Notes under the pieces: model-generated | Seen by the model: only the letters and a program-made list of their open reading frames with translations | Databases searched by the model: none | What the model was told of the DNA's origin: nothing | Assembly (NCBI GenBank): GCA_040218045.1 | Contig: JAVJQA010000030.1 | Coordinates: 11,161-75,160 of the forward strand | DNA from: Marinoscillum sp040218045 | GTDB taxonomy: Bacteria > Bacteroidota > Bacteroidia > Cytophagales > Cyclobacteriaceae | DNA: 64,000 bases | Direction of reading: 5' to 3' | Translations under genes and position numbers: made by a program | Shown here: positions 33,525 to 42,269 of the stretch, piece after piece | Position numbering within the stretch: position 1 is the stretch's first letter | Layout: every line of letters starts with the position of its first letter

Positions 33525-35798
33525 TTAGCTAATTGGGAATGTGATCATAAACTTTGTTCCTTTTTTTGTCCCAGATTCTACCTGAACCTCCCCATTTAAC
33601 TCCTCTATCAATGAATAAGTTATAAACAAGCCTAGTCCTGTACCTAGTCCCGGAGGTTTGGTGGTGAAGAACGGGTCTCCTATTTTACTGAGGTCTTCTT
33701 CAGGTATACCGACACCATTATCTGAAATCTCAATTCCAATTGAATCATCGGAAATTGAAGTTTTTATCTTGATCATTCCATCAACTTCAATGGCCTGCTC
33801 GGCATTTTTTAGAATATTTAAAAAAACCTGGTGAAGTTTTCCTTCATTACCTTTGATGATTGGTGGTTGATTGCTGTACTCCTTTTCCACATTGACTCGT
33901 CCCTTCAGGTTTGCATTGAGGATTACGAGGCAATTATCAACTACCTCATGCACATTGCATAATTCATCCATCGTCTTCACCTGTCGGCTAAAATGGCTTA
34001 AACTCTTTACGATGTTTCCAGCTCTGGTCACACCCTCTTCTATAATCTCAAAGAAAGGATCAATCTCCACCCAATTCAACTCATTTGAATCCAGAAGTTC
34101 TCTTTTCAAACCAGAACTACCATTTTGAATAAAGTTGAGTGGATTGTTGATCTCGTGACCAATTCCAGCAGCCAGTACACCCAGTGAAGCCATTTTTTCA
34201 GTTTGCACCAATTTCGCCTGGGTGTTCTTTAAGTCATCCAGGGCAACGGCCAACTCTTCATTGGAAGTACTTAATTCTTCGTTTTTTACCTGAAGTTCCC
34301 TAGTACGTTCTTCCACAAGACTTTCTAGTTTCTCCGCATACTTTTCGAGTTCTTCTTGGGATCTACGAAGCTCAGTAACATCTTCAATAAATAAAGAAAC
34401 CCCAGTGATTTCTTTATTATTATATATCGGGTTATACCGGGCCTGAAAGTATAGTACTTCTCCACCAATAGGGTATTCGGCAGTTTTTGCTATTTTTTTA
34501 CCATTCAGAGCAATAAGCATTGATTCTGTGTATTGATTGATGAATTCTGGCCTGATAAAATCTTGTAGTTTAGCTCCACTTTCAAGCTCTATTCCGTTAC
34601 TAGCTAGCACATAGTTTTTGAAAGAAGTGTTAAACTCTAACAAATTCAGTTCTTTATCAAATAAACCTATCAGTGAATTGGTGCTTTCAACGAGTGATTT
34701 TAAGTTGGCCTCACTTTCCCTCATTCTTTGCTCCGCCTGCCGCCTGCCAGTGATATCCAACAAAATCCCTTCAATAGACTCCAGGGATTCTCCATCATAA
34801 ATCCCCTGTCCATACTCATCCACCCATACCCACTCATCTCTTATCTTATTTTTAATCCTATAAGTGACATGAAATGGCTTTTGTTGTTCCAAGGCAGTAT
34901 CTACCGCGTCAAATATATAACTAGCATCGTCAGGATGATATAGATCAACAAAACTTACCTTGCCATGAACAAAATCTTCCCATGTATGCCCAGTAAGTTC
35001 TTCTACTGCCTCATTGAGGTAAAGCATACTGTATTTTTCATCATTTAGGCATAAATAAATTACTCCGGGAAAATTGTTTGCTATGCCTCGAAATCGTTCT
35101 TCACTTTGGCGGAGACGAATTTCTACTTCCTTGAGTTCAGATACCTCCCTCGATCCGGATATAAGAGAAGTAACTCGACCAGAACTGTTCGTCACCGAAT
35201 GGGTATAAGTGTCCAACCAGATATATTTTCCATCCTTTCTTCTATACCGATATTGGACATTACTCGGTTTATTGCCTTCCAGTATTTGCTCATGTGATGA
35301 CTGCCTGATTCGATCTATATCATCCGGATGAAAATAATCATAAGGATCGGTCCCTTTGAGTTCTTCAGGTCTATATCCCAAAATGGATAGGCTAGATGGC
35401 GATACATATTTGTAAATACCACTTGGTTCATGTGTACAAATGAGTTCACCACTGATTTCAAAAAGATATTTGTAATGGGCTTCACTTTCTTTGGTACGTA
35501 TCTCCTCTTCATCAAAGATATTTCCCAGAGTGCTACTTGAATCTCTTTGGAGTGAAATAGACAGTCTATGACCATCAAAGTTGAAAGTAGTTGTTTCATC
35601 CAGCAAAACTACTATGCCCTCCTCTAGCTCCTGACCAACTCGCAATGGCGTTAGTTCATTGATAAAATCATTTAAGCTGAACACGTCACTCTGCTTAAGA
35701 TTGTAAATCAGAACTGAATCTGCATTGTTGGCACCAACTAACGTTGAACGGATAACGGACAGCGTAATTTTTTTAGCATCGAGAAAACTGGTGGTCAT
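33525..35798 (-). CDS. PAS-domain sensor histidine kinase
   Basis: A 757-residue soluble kinase without membrane segments. Residues 1-~105 are a domain I do not recognise. Three PAS folds follow (starting near SEAHYKYLFEISGELICTHE, SEERFRGIANNFPGVIYLCL and SEANLKSLVESTNSLIGLFD). A long coiled coil (LEKYAEKLESLVEERTRELQ) leads to the H-box GHEINNPLNF (phospho-acceptor H548), the N-box KNAEQA, G1 DNGVGIPEE and G2 GLGTGLGLF. It would sense an intracellular or diffusible cue and phosphorylate the adjacent single-domain regulator. Confidence 0.92.
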   Translation of the reverse strand: MTTSFLDAKKITLSVIRSTLVGANNADSVLIYNLKQSDVFSLNDFINELTPLRVGQELEEGIVVLLDETTTFNFDGHRLSISLQRDSSSTLGNIFDEEEIRTKESEAHYKYLFEISGELICTHEPSGIYKYVSPSSLSILGYRPEELKGTDPYDYFHPDDIDRIRQSSHEQILEGNKPSNVQYRYRRKDGKYIWLDTYTHSVTNSSGRVTSLISGSREVSELKEVEIRLRQSEERFRGIANNFPGVIYLCLNDEKYSMLYLNEAVEELTGHTWEDFVHGKVSFVDLYHPDDASYIFDAVDTALEQQKPFHVTYRIKNKIRDEWVWVDEYGQGIYDGESLESIEGILLDITGRRQAEQRMRESEANLKSLVESTNSLIGLFDKELNLLEFNTSFKNYVLASNGIELESGAKLQDFIRPEFINQYTESMLIALNGKKIAKTAEYPIGGEVLYFQARYNPIYNNKEITGVSLFIEDVTELRRSQEELEKYAEKLESLVEERTRELQVKNEELSTSNEELAVALDDLKNTQAKLVQTEKMASLGVLAAGIGHEINNPLNFIQNGSSGLKRELLDSNELNWVEIDPFFEIIEEGVTRAGNIVKSLSHFSRQVKTMDELCNVHEVVDNCLVILNANLKGRVNVEKEYSNQPPIIKGNEGKLHQVFLNILKNAEQAIEVDGMIKIKTSISDDSIGIEISDNGVGIPEEDLSKIGDPFFTTKPPGLGTGLGLFITYSLIEELNGEVQVESGTKKGTKFMITFPIS

Positions 35799-36113
35799 GA
35801 ATCATTTGGTAAGTGATTGGCAGCCTTAAAATACTCAATTTTTTTCAGTCAACTGGCCATCAGTTGGCCAATTACTTCCATGTGCCTAAATGATTATGGT
35901 TAGAGTTATAGATAGGGTCTATAAGAACGTTTGATGTAATAATGATGTAGTCCCTGGTGTAGTATTGATGTAGTTGATTTTTATGCTCTGATTATTTATT
36001 GAAATAATTTTAATGAATCCTAATTTCAATTTTCATCCATTCAAAACTACAGCCTATGTAATAACCTTTTTTAATCATAATCGAAATACTCCACCCTGAA
36101 TTTCGGTCGATCA
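35799..36113. other. Intergenic region between divergent kinase and GH16 genes
   Basis: This 315-base AT-rich region contains a cluster of TGATGTAGT-like words near 35942-35975 (three copies with short spacings). It contains no gene. It should hold promoters for both the kinase operon and the glucanase genes; no confident promoter pair was identified. Confidence 0.4.
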
Positions 36114-36131
36114 TTGCTGCCCATAATGGTT

Positions 36132-37595
36132 ATGAAACCTTTAAACTCAATGATGATGAATTACTCAACTATTAAAACTCAACTCAGCGTATGGCTGATT
36201 TTTACTCTATTAAGTCTAATCTCTTATACATCAGAAGCACAATGGACACTAGTCTGGCAAGATGAATTCAATGGCAGCATTGGATCAGACTGGGTGTATG
36301 AAACTGGAACAGGCTCCGGTGGCTGGGGCAATAACGAACTGCAATACTACCGACAGCAGAATGCCACCGTCAACAATGGCCATCTCGTAATTACAGCAAA
36401 GCAGGAAAACTATGGTGGCATGAACTACACCTCTGCCCGAATGAAAACCCAGGGTAAAAAATCCTGGAAATATGGCCGGATCGAAGCGCGTATTTCCATG
36501 CCGTCATTCTCTGGTGTCTGGCCTGCCTTTTGGATGTTAGGTAACAATATCACCTCTGTGGGGTGGCCTGCATGTGGGGAGATCGATATCATGGAGCATG
36601 TCAACACCGAACAATCCACTCACGGTACCATTCACTGGCAAGACCACAATGGCAACTATGCCAACTATGGTGGTAATACGGGAGTTAATATCACCCAATT
36701 CCATGTTTACTCTATCGAGTGGAATGATCAAAGTATCAAATGGTTTCTGGATGGCAACCAATTCCATGAAGTAAATATTGCGAATGGAATCAATGGTACT
36801 TCTGAATTTCACAACAACTTCTTTATCATCCTCAACATGGCCATTGGAGGAAACTGGCCTGGCTTCAACATTAACAACGGAGCTCTTCCAGCAGAAATGC
36901 GTGTAGATTATGTGCGGGTTTACTCTGGCAGTGGTGGTGGAGGTGGTTTTTCGCAAACCATTCAGGCCGAAAACTATGCCATGATGTCTGGAGTGCAGAC
37001 AGAAAACTGCGCTGAAGGTGGACAAAACGTAGGTTGGATCGATGCCAATGACTGGATGGTGTGGGACATCAACCTCCCATCTAATGGAAGCTACAACGTG
37101 GAATACCGGGTGGCAAGCCAAAATGGTGGTGGATCGCTGCAATTTGAAAAAGCAGGTGGAAGCCCTGTCTACGGTAGTCTTGGAGTACCCAACACCGGCG
37201 GATGGCAAAACTGGACCACTATCTCCCATACTGTAAATCTTAATGCTGGTCAGCAACAAATTGCTATTAAAGCATTATCAGGTGGTTGGAACATCAACTG
37301 GCTAAAGGTAAGTAGTGCAAGTGGATCGAGAAGTGCTGATGACTTTTCATCGGCTAACTCAACAACCCCCGAGATTAAGATTTACCCGAACCCAGCGAGT
37401 GCTTTGCTCAACTTGAAAGGAGTGCAGGGCAAGCAGTCTTTTGCTATTTATGATCTTGGTGCCCAAAAAGTGCTGGAAGGATTTATTTCAGAAGAAGTCA
37501 ATCAGAACAGTATTGACATCAGGGGATTAAAGCCCGGGGCCTATGTCATAAAGCTTCCAAACACCGAACAAAGCCTACGCTTTATTAAACGCTAA
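36132..37595 (+). CDS. Secreted GH16 beta-glucanase (laminarinase-type) with CBM6 and T9SS tail
   Basis: About 487 residues. After a signal peptide ending SYTSEAQ, the GH16 domain covers about 38-265 and has the catalytic motif EIDIMEH (nucleophile E150, D152, acid/base E155 from this start) and WQDEFNGSIGSDW near its front. A CBM6 follows at about 275-400 (QAENYAMMSGVQTENC, PNTGGWQNWTTISHTV). The type A T9SS signal is at about 415-487 (IKIYPNPASALLNL, ending RFIKR). It cleaves internal beta-1,3 (or mixed 1,3-1,4) glucan bonds outside the cell. Several ATGs lie close together (36126-36156); the start is uncertain by a few codons. Confidence 0.9.
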   Translation: MKPLNSMMMNYSTIKTQLSVWLIFTLLSLISYTSEAQWTLVWQDEFNGSIGSDWVYETGTGSGGWGNNELQYYRQQNATVNNGHLVITAKQENYGGMNYTSARMKTQGKKSWKYGRIEARISMPSFSGVWPAFWMLGNNITSVGWPACGEIDIMEHVNTEQSTHGTIHWQDHNGNYANYGGNTGVNITQFHVYSIEWNDQSIKWFLDGNQFHEVNIANGINGTSEFHNNFFIILNMAIGGNWPGFNINNGALPAEMRVDYVRVYSGSGGGGGFSQTIQAENYAMMSGVQTENCAEGGQNVGWIDANDWMVWDINLPSNGSYNVEYRVASQNGGGSLQFEKAGGSPVYGSLGVPNTGGWQNWTTISHTVNLNAGQQQIAIKALSGGWNINWLKVSSASGSRSADDFSSANSTTPEIKIYPNPASALLNLKGVQGKQSFAIYDLGAQKVLEGFISEEVNQNSIDIRGLKPGAYVIKLPNTEQSLRFIKR

Positions 37596-37604
37596 TTTTC
37601 AGAG

Positions 37605-37680
37605 AGGTTGTCTCAAAAGGTCTTAACAATTCTGAAACAAGTCCAGAATGACTCCAACCTTTTGAGATAGCCTTATTTTT
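37605..37680 (+). terminator. Repeat-derived hairpin between the two glucanase genes
   Basis: AGGTTGTCTCAAAAGG (37605-37620) faces CCTTTTGAGATAGCCT (37658-37673). The 16-base stem has 14 Watson-Crick pairs and two G-U wobbles and is followed by TTATTTTT. An inner TTCTG...CAGAA hairpin lies in the loop. It can act as a terminator or attenuator after the GH16 gene. It shares its end sequence with the larger hairpin at 61840-61980. Confidence 0.6.
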
Positions 37681-37701
37681 CAAACTCAATTAAACTTTAT
37701 T

Positions 37702-39870
37702 ATGAAAAACTACTCAACAGGTCTGTGGAAACAGACCACAAAATTCCTATTGCCATTATTCACCATGCTCATAATGAGTGCTATTCAGGCACAAACACTT
37801 CCCTATCACATCGATAACAACTCAGAATACGCTGACGATCAGGTCTATGTAGCCATTGTGGGCATCACTGGTGGTCATGTCTGGGTAGACCCGGTAAATG
37901 GGCAGGTACATCAAATGAGCCAGTCAGACAATACCGTTTCCGGTCCGGTAAATGGAGGAAACCAAGGGCCTGGCGAAAACGGGATGTATGCCAACTGTTT
38001 CAGAAAGCTCAGTGATATCCCCAATAATACGGTGAACATACCTCAGATTGCCGGATGTCGCATATTCATTTCCTTCAACAGTCAGCTCTACCTGTATTTC
38101 TTTGGATACTCCGGGTCTCCAAGCGGTTACTCCGCTCCTAATCTGGACAACCCAACAGATCCGAATCAGGGGATTAAGTTTGAGATTGTGGAGCTGACCT
38201 ACAACCAGTACGGACTGTGGTGTAACACCACCCGTGTGGACTCTTACCAATATCCCATGGGACTGGAAGTCTGGGGAGGTAACGGATTTTACAAAAAGGT
38301 AGGCGAACTCAAAACCCATCAGCAGATTCTTAATGAATGGTCAGCTACAGCCCCTTCTGAGTTTGCAGGTCTTTTGGATCAGAGTACCACTACGATTCAT
38401 TTTCCCACAAAATCGTCTACATTTCCACTGAGCCTGATCCAGAACTATATCGATCAGATATGGTCTAAATATTCGTCTCAGCAGCTGGTATTCAACTCTG
38501 GAGATGCAGGAACCTGGCGTGGTAGTGTTTCGGGCAACAATTTTGTATTTACCCGGGATAGTGATGGTCAGGTGGCCACTATTCCAGGAAAGCCTACCAC
38601 TGAAATGGCCATGGAAGCCAGTGGGGTAATGGCCCAGGGAGCCCAATGGGATTTGGTGGTACAGGCCCAAATAGCAGCAGCCATCAACCGCCATGCAATC
38701 AACTTGAACCTCGGTTCAGGTGCTATGCAGGATTTCAGCATTGAAGGAAATTACTACCAAACCTGGCCATACAACTGGTATGCGAAATTCTGGCACAGAT
38801 CAGATATCTCTTATCAAAGCCAGACTTACGCGTTCTCCTTTGATGATGTGTTTGATCAATCCGCCACCATTCACACCCCAAGCCCTACCAATATCAACAT
38901 TACCATTGGTGGATTTCCCGGAGGTAGCTCTGGAGGTGTAGCCACACTCTTCCAGCATTGTAATTACGGCGGTTATTCAGCTGCTCTCAGTGAAGGCAGC
39001 TACAACCTCGGCCAGCTACAGGCGCTGGGTATAGCTAATGATGATATCTCCTCTATCCAGATCCAAAGCGGTTACCAGATGACCATGTATCAGCATGACA
39101 ATTTCACTGGAAATACGGTAGTTAAAACAAGTGATGATGCCTGCCTGGTAGATGATGGTTTCAATGATGATATTAGTTCACTGGTAGTCTCGGCGGTGAG
39201 CTCTGGCTGGTCGCAGCAAATAGAAGCCGAGGATTTTGCTGTTCAATCGGGTGTGCAGACGGAAGCCTGTACTGAAGGTGGTTTAAATGTTGGCTGGATT
39301 GATGCCATTGACTGGATGGTGTGGGATGTCAACATTCCTTCATCCGGTAGTTACACGGTAGAGTATCGGGTAGCTAGTCCTAATGGCACTGGCAATATTC
39401 AGCTGGAAAACGCTGGCGGAAGTCCAGTGTACGGAACCAGATCAGTACCTAATACAGGTGGTTGGCAAAATTGGACAACGGTCAATCATACGGTCTCCCT
39501 GAGTGGTGGTCAGCAACAGTTGGCGATCAAGGCTCTGGCAGGAGGTTGGAATATCAATTGGATCAGAATTTCCAGCAATAGTGGTTCTCGCGTGTCCGAT
39601 TCTCCTGAAGCACCTCAAGACCTGGCTAATCAGGATATCCTGGTTTATCCCAACCCGGTGATCGATCAACTCAACCTGCAACTGAATGAGGATGATGAAT
39701 TGCTCAGCTTGCAACTCTTAGATGTATCAGGCAAGTCTATAAACAGCTGGTCAGGCCGTGATCTGGATAATCATCAATCACTTGATCTATCTCACTTAAA
39801 ACAAGGTCACTATTTTCTGAGTGTCAAATCTTTAAGGGGCCGAAAAACCGTACGTATTATCAAGAGATAA
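37702..39870 (+). CDS. Secreted GH64 beta-1,3-glucanase with beta/gamma-crystallin, CBM6 and T9SS tail
   Basis: A 722-residue protein. The signal peptide ends SAIQAQ. The GH64 thaumatin-like catalytic region is at about 31-395 and carries the family-type strand GLWCNTTRVDSYQYPMGLEV. A Gly-rich linker leads to a beta/gamma-crystallin domain at about 415-495 (ATLFQHCNYGGYSAALSEG, MTMYQHDNFTGNTVV) with likely calcium sites. A CBM6 at about 500-625 is very similar to that of the preceding gene, and a type A T9SS signal ends RIIKR. GH64 enzymes release long laminari-oligosaccharides from beta-1,3-glucan, which complements the GH16 enzyme. Its stop directly abuts the stop of the convergent alkB-like gene. 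Confidence 0.9.
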   Translation: MKNYSTGLWKQTTKFLLPLFTMLIMSAIQAQTLPYHIDNNSEYADDQVYVAIVGITGGHVWVDPVNGQVHQMSQSDNTVSGPVNGGNQGPGENGMYANCFRKLSDIPNNTVNIPQIAGCRIFISFNSQLYLYFFGYSGSPSGYSAPNLDNPTDPNQGIKFEIVELTYNQYGLWCNTTRVDSYQYPMGLEVWGGNGFYKKVGELKTHQQILNEWSATAPSEFAGLLDQSTTTIHFPTKSSTFPLSLIQNYIDQIWSKYSSQQLVFNSGDAGTWRGSVSGNNFVFTRDSDGQVATIPGKPTTEMAMEASGVMAQGAQWDLVVQAQIAAAINRHAINLNLGSGAMQDFSIEGNYYQTWPYNWYAKFWHRSDISYQSQTYAFSFDDVFDQSATIHTPSPTNINITIGGFPGGSSGGVATLFQHCNYGGYSAALSEGSYNLGQLQALGIANDDISSIQIQSGYQMTMYQHDNFTGNTVVKTSDDACLVDDGFNDDISSLVVSAVSSGWSQQIEAEDFAVQSGVQTEACTEGGLNVGWIDAIDWMVWDVNIPSSGSYTVEYRVASPNGTGNIQLENAGGSPVYGTRSVPNTGGWQNWTTVNHTVSLSGGQQQLAIKALAGGWNINWIRISSNSGSRVSDSPEAPQDLANQDILVYPNPVIDQLNLQLNEDDELLSLQLLDVSGKSINSWSGRDLDNHQSLDLSHLKQGHYFLSVKSLRGRKTVRIIKR

Positions 39871-40479
39871 TCAATCGACAATTGTTCTAAAAGTAAGGTT
39901 CACTCTCGCTGAGTGGACCTTTTTTGTGGGAGGTAATCTATGCAGCCAGTGAGTTTGTGTGGTTCCCTTCATGACCAGCAAGCTACCATGCTCCAGAATG
40001 ATTGATGTTGTTTCCTTAGTGGTTCTGTGTTTGAATGCAAACTTTCGCTCAGCACCGAAGCTGAATGAAGCAATCGCGCCATTCTCTTTCAAATCACGTT
40101 CCTCATCTCTGTGCCAGGCCATGCCTTCCGAGCCGTCATGATAGAGATTAAGCAAACAGGAGTTATAAGATTCTTCCGTCTCCTTTTCAGCAAGTTCCTT
40201 GAGTTTTATCAGACCTTCAGTCCATGGCAAAGCTGTCTTGGTATTGTTTGAATAGGTGTATTCAAATGGTTTATCACCATACCATGCTACTTTCCTGCGG
40301 GTTTCAATTCGTTTACCAAAAATGATCGAAACATCCCGTTCCCATAATATTGAATCAAGTAGATTCTCTTGCCTTTGGTTTGCTTCCGCTATTGACATCA
40401 CCCGGCCGTAATAGTTCACCTCTCCATCGTAAGGAAGTAGATTATGATTGGGGTCAATTAATTTCTCAAAGAGTTCCAT
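39871..40479 (-). CDS. AlkB-family 2-oxoglutarate/Fe(II) dioxygenase
   Basis: A 202-residue DNA/RNA alkylation-repair dioxygenase. Iron ligands are H123 and D125 (WHRDEE) and H180 (HWLHRLP). R192 and R198 in ARVNLTFR bind 2-oxoglutarate. This motif set resembles the ALKBH2/3-like bacterial branch. It oxidatively removes 1-methyladenine and 3-methylcytosine lesions. The ATG at 40477-40479 overlaps the preceding Ada-N gene by 22 bases; a longer in-frame start at 40512 is possible but less typical. It is the last gene of the alkylation-response operon. Confidence 0.92.
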   Translation of the reverse strand: MELFEKLIDPNHNLLPYDGEVNYYGRVMSIAEANQRQENLLDSILWERDVSIIFGKRIETRRKVAWYGDKPFEYTYSNNTKTALPWTEGLIKLKELAEKETEESYNSCLLNLYHDGSEGMAWHRDEERDLKENGAIASFSFGAERKFAFKHRTTKETTSIILEHGSLLVMKGTTQTHWLHRLPPTKKVHSARVNLTFRTIVD

Positions 40480-40703
40480 AGTTGATATTGATTGCTCATA
40501 CAGTGGCCACAAGGTCTAAAACCAGCTTCAATTGCCAAGGTTTCTGTTGTGAAAAAGACCCTGTTTTCCAGCCTTATTCTTTTACCTGACTTGCAACTCA
40601 GCAAGCCATAGATTCTCAGTGTTTTATTTCCAGCGAACTGAACTTCACCTGCACGAATTTTTCTTAACAGTAATGAGGAGTCCAAACTTGAATGTGCTAA
40701 CAT
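40458..40703 (-). CDS. Stand-alone Ada N-terminal (methylphosphotriester/zinc) domain
   Basis: An 81-residue protein resembling the N-terminal domain of Ada: RIYGLLSCKSGKRI, ENRVFFTTETLAIEAGFRPC, then GHCMS. C37, C65 and C68 match three of Ada's four zinc cysteines. The position of the fourth (Cys42 of E. coli Ada) is lysine or glycine. It overlaps the AraC-MGMT gene by seven bases. In Ada this domain takes methyl groups from phosphotriesters and switches the protein to an activator; here it may act in trans with the AraC-MGMT protein or serve only as a repair domain. Confidence 0.85.
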   Translation of the reverse strand: MLAHSSLDSSLLLRKIRAGEVQFAGNKTLRIYGLLSCKSGKRIRLENRVFFTTETLAIEAGFRPCGHCMSNQYQLWNSLRN

Positions 40704-41551
40704 GAAGCCGACTTCACTCCTTCCCAGCCAAGTATGGCATGCTTACGCGTGGATCCCCACATGTAACCTCCAAAGTGCCCGGTGGACTGAATCACACGAT
40801 GACAAGGTATGACCAGAGCAATGGGATTAGACCCAATTGCTGTACCCACTGCTCTTGAAGCTTTTGGACTTTCAATGTGGTGGGCTATTTGACCATAAGT
40901 AGCCATATGACCCGTAGGTATTCGCAAGAGAGCTTCCCATACTTTCAGCTGAAACGGGGTTCCCGAAAGGTGCAATTTGATTACCTCTGGTTGCTCCCAG
41001 TCCAGTTGAAAGAACCTGCTGATCTTTTCATGATGTTCGCTCATTCCCTGAATCAATTGAGCATTAGGAAACCTTAACCTTAAGCCTTCAAGACCTTCAG
41101 TTTTGTTTTCACAAAAGGCTACATAACAAACTCCCTTCTCTGTACTGGCTGCAATAATTTCTCCGAAGACTGTATCTGAATAACCATAGGTAATAATCAG
41201 TTCCTTGCCTCCATTCTTGTATACTCCTGGAGTCATTCCTTCCACAGTCACAAACAAATCGTGCAGTCTGCCTGTACCTGACAAGCCAGTTTCATAGGCC
41301 GCATTAAACAATGTAGATCCCGAAGTTTTCAAAACTCGTTTGGCATGCTGAAGACTTAAGTATTGCATGAATTTTTTCGGGCTCACTCCCACCCATTCAG
41401 TAAACAAGCGTTGAAAATGAAAAGAACTCAAACTAGCCGAACCAGCAAGTTCGTCAAGAGTGGGTTGCTGCTTGAAGCTATTCTGAATGTACTCTATAGC
41501 TTCTGCTATTCGGTTGTAATTGATCTCTTCCTGGGTTGTCATGTTATTCAT
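40697..41551 (-). CDS. AraC-type HTH fused to O6-methylguanine-DNA methyltransferase (Ada C-terminal part)
   Basis: A 284-residue bifunctional protein. Residues about 12-112 form an AraC HTH domain (LASAS-type first helix, FHFQRLFTEWVGVSPKKFMQ, then GRLHDLFVTVEGMTPGVYK). Residues about 115-284 are the methyltransferase with acceptor C250 in PCHRV and the arginine-finger helix ASRAVGTAIGSNP. It corresponds to Ada without its zinc domain, which is the next gene. It repairs O6-methylguanine by suicide transfer and probably regulates this operon. The -7 box ends nine bases before the first ATG (41551), so the second ATG at 41542 may be the real start. Confidence 0.92.
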   Translation of the reverse strand: MNNMTTQEEINYNRIAEAIEYIQNSFKQQPTLDELAGSASLSSFHFQRLFTEWVGVSPKKFMQYLSLQHAKRVLKTSGSTLFNAAYETGLSGTGRLHDLFVTVEGMTPGVYKNGGKELIITYGYSDTVFGEIIAASTEKGVCYVAFCENKTEGLEGLRLRFPNAQLIQGMSEHHEKISRFFQLDWEQPEVIKLHLSGTPFQLKVWEALLRIPTGHMATYGQIAHHIESPKASRAVGTAIGSNPIALVIPCHRVIQSTGHFGGYMWGSTRKHAILGWEGVKSASC

Positions 41552-41559
41552 TCTTGATT

Positions 41560-41567
41560 CAAAAATA
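41560..41567 (-). promoter_or_regulatory. -7 box for the alkylation-repair operon
   Basis: On the minus strand TATTTTTG fits TAnnTTTG exactly. It lies so near the first ATG that the transcript would be almost leaderless or use the ATG at 41542. No clear -33 element was found. Confidence 0.4.
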
Positions 41568-41705
41568 GGTGAACCACTTTTTACCTAAAACCCGAATCTT
41601 GCTATTGTTTATAGACCCGGTTATCTCATGCCTGATAATTTATTTTCCAATAAACTGTATCTTTTTGCCTCTCCAGTCATTATGGCTTTATAATTGACTT
41701 AAAAA

Positions 41706-42269
41706 TTGGAGATAGCAGGTACATATCTAGAAAAAATTCAAGTGGACTTAACTGAAGTAGTCGAGATAAATTCAGCAAAAGAGAACCCTAAAAATTTTAG
41801 ACCTCTTTACGAACGATATTTTCGCCGGATATTCCTCTTCATCCTTCATCGCGTATCTGACCGATCGCTGGCCAATGACATTACCTCACAGGTATTCCTG
41901 AATGCCCTTTCCAACATTCACAAATACTCACATCAGGGCCTGCCTTTTTCTTCATGGCTTTTTAGAATAGCCATCAATGAGTGCAATGGGCATTTCAAGC
42001 AAAAATCGATTGAATATACAGTGATTTTAGATCACACCAATTTTAATCATATCGCAGAAGAGATGGACTTATCTGATGAGGATAGGGATCACCTCAGTAC
42101 CGCGCTTCAAGCACTCAGTTTTGAAGATCTGGAACTCATCGAGCTTCGATTCTTTGAGGAGATGAGGTTTCAGGAAATCGCGGATATCAAAGAGATCACA
42201 GAAAACAATGCAAAAGTCAGATTGTACCGGGCATTGGACAAGCTTAGAAAAAAAATGAATATCAAGTGA
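41706..42269 (+). CDS. ECF-type RNA polymerase sigma factor
   Basis: A 187-residue sigma-70-family protein of ECF type. Region 2 (FRPLYERYFRRIFLFILHRV, then DRSLANDITSQVFLNAL, then FSSWLFRIAINECNGHFKQK) is followed by region 4 (LSFEDLELIELRFFEEMRFQ, EIADIKEITENNAKVRLYRA). No ATG precedes region 2 in this frame. The start is a TTG at 41706 just after an in-frame TAA, or the GTG at 41742. It overlaps the next gene by four bases. It heads a four-gene cluster of T9SS/surface proteins and probably controls it or other surface genes. Confidence 0.88.
   Translation: MEIAGTYLEKIQVDLTEVVEINSAKENPKNFRPLYERYFRRIFLFILHRVSDRSLANDITSQVFLNALSNIHKYSHQGLPFSSWLFRIAINECNGHFKQKSIEYTVILDHTNFNHIAEEMDLSDEDRDHLSTALQALSFEDLELIELRFFEEMRFQEIADIKEITENNAKVRLYRALDKLRKKMNIK

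Noticed and set aside
36537..37259. 240-codon minus-strand frame opposite the GH16 gene
   Set aside because: The plus strand encodes clear GH16 and CBM6 motifs in this interval; the opposite frame is a shadow.
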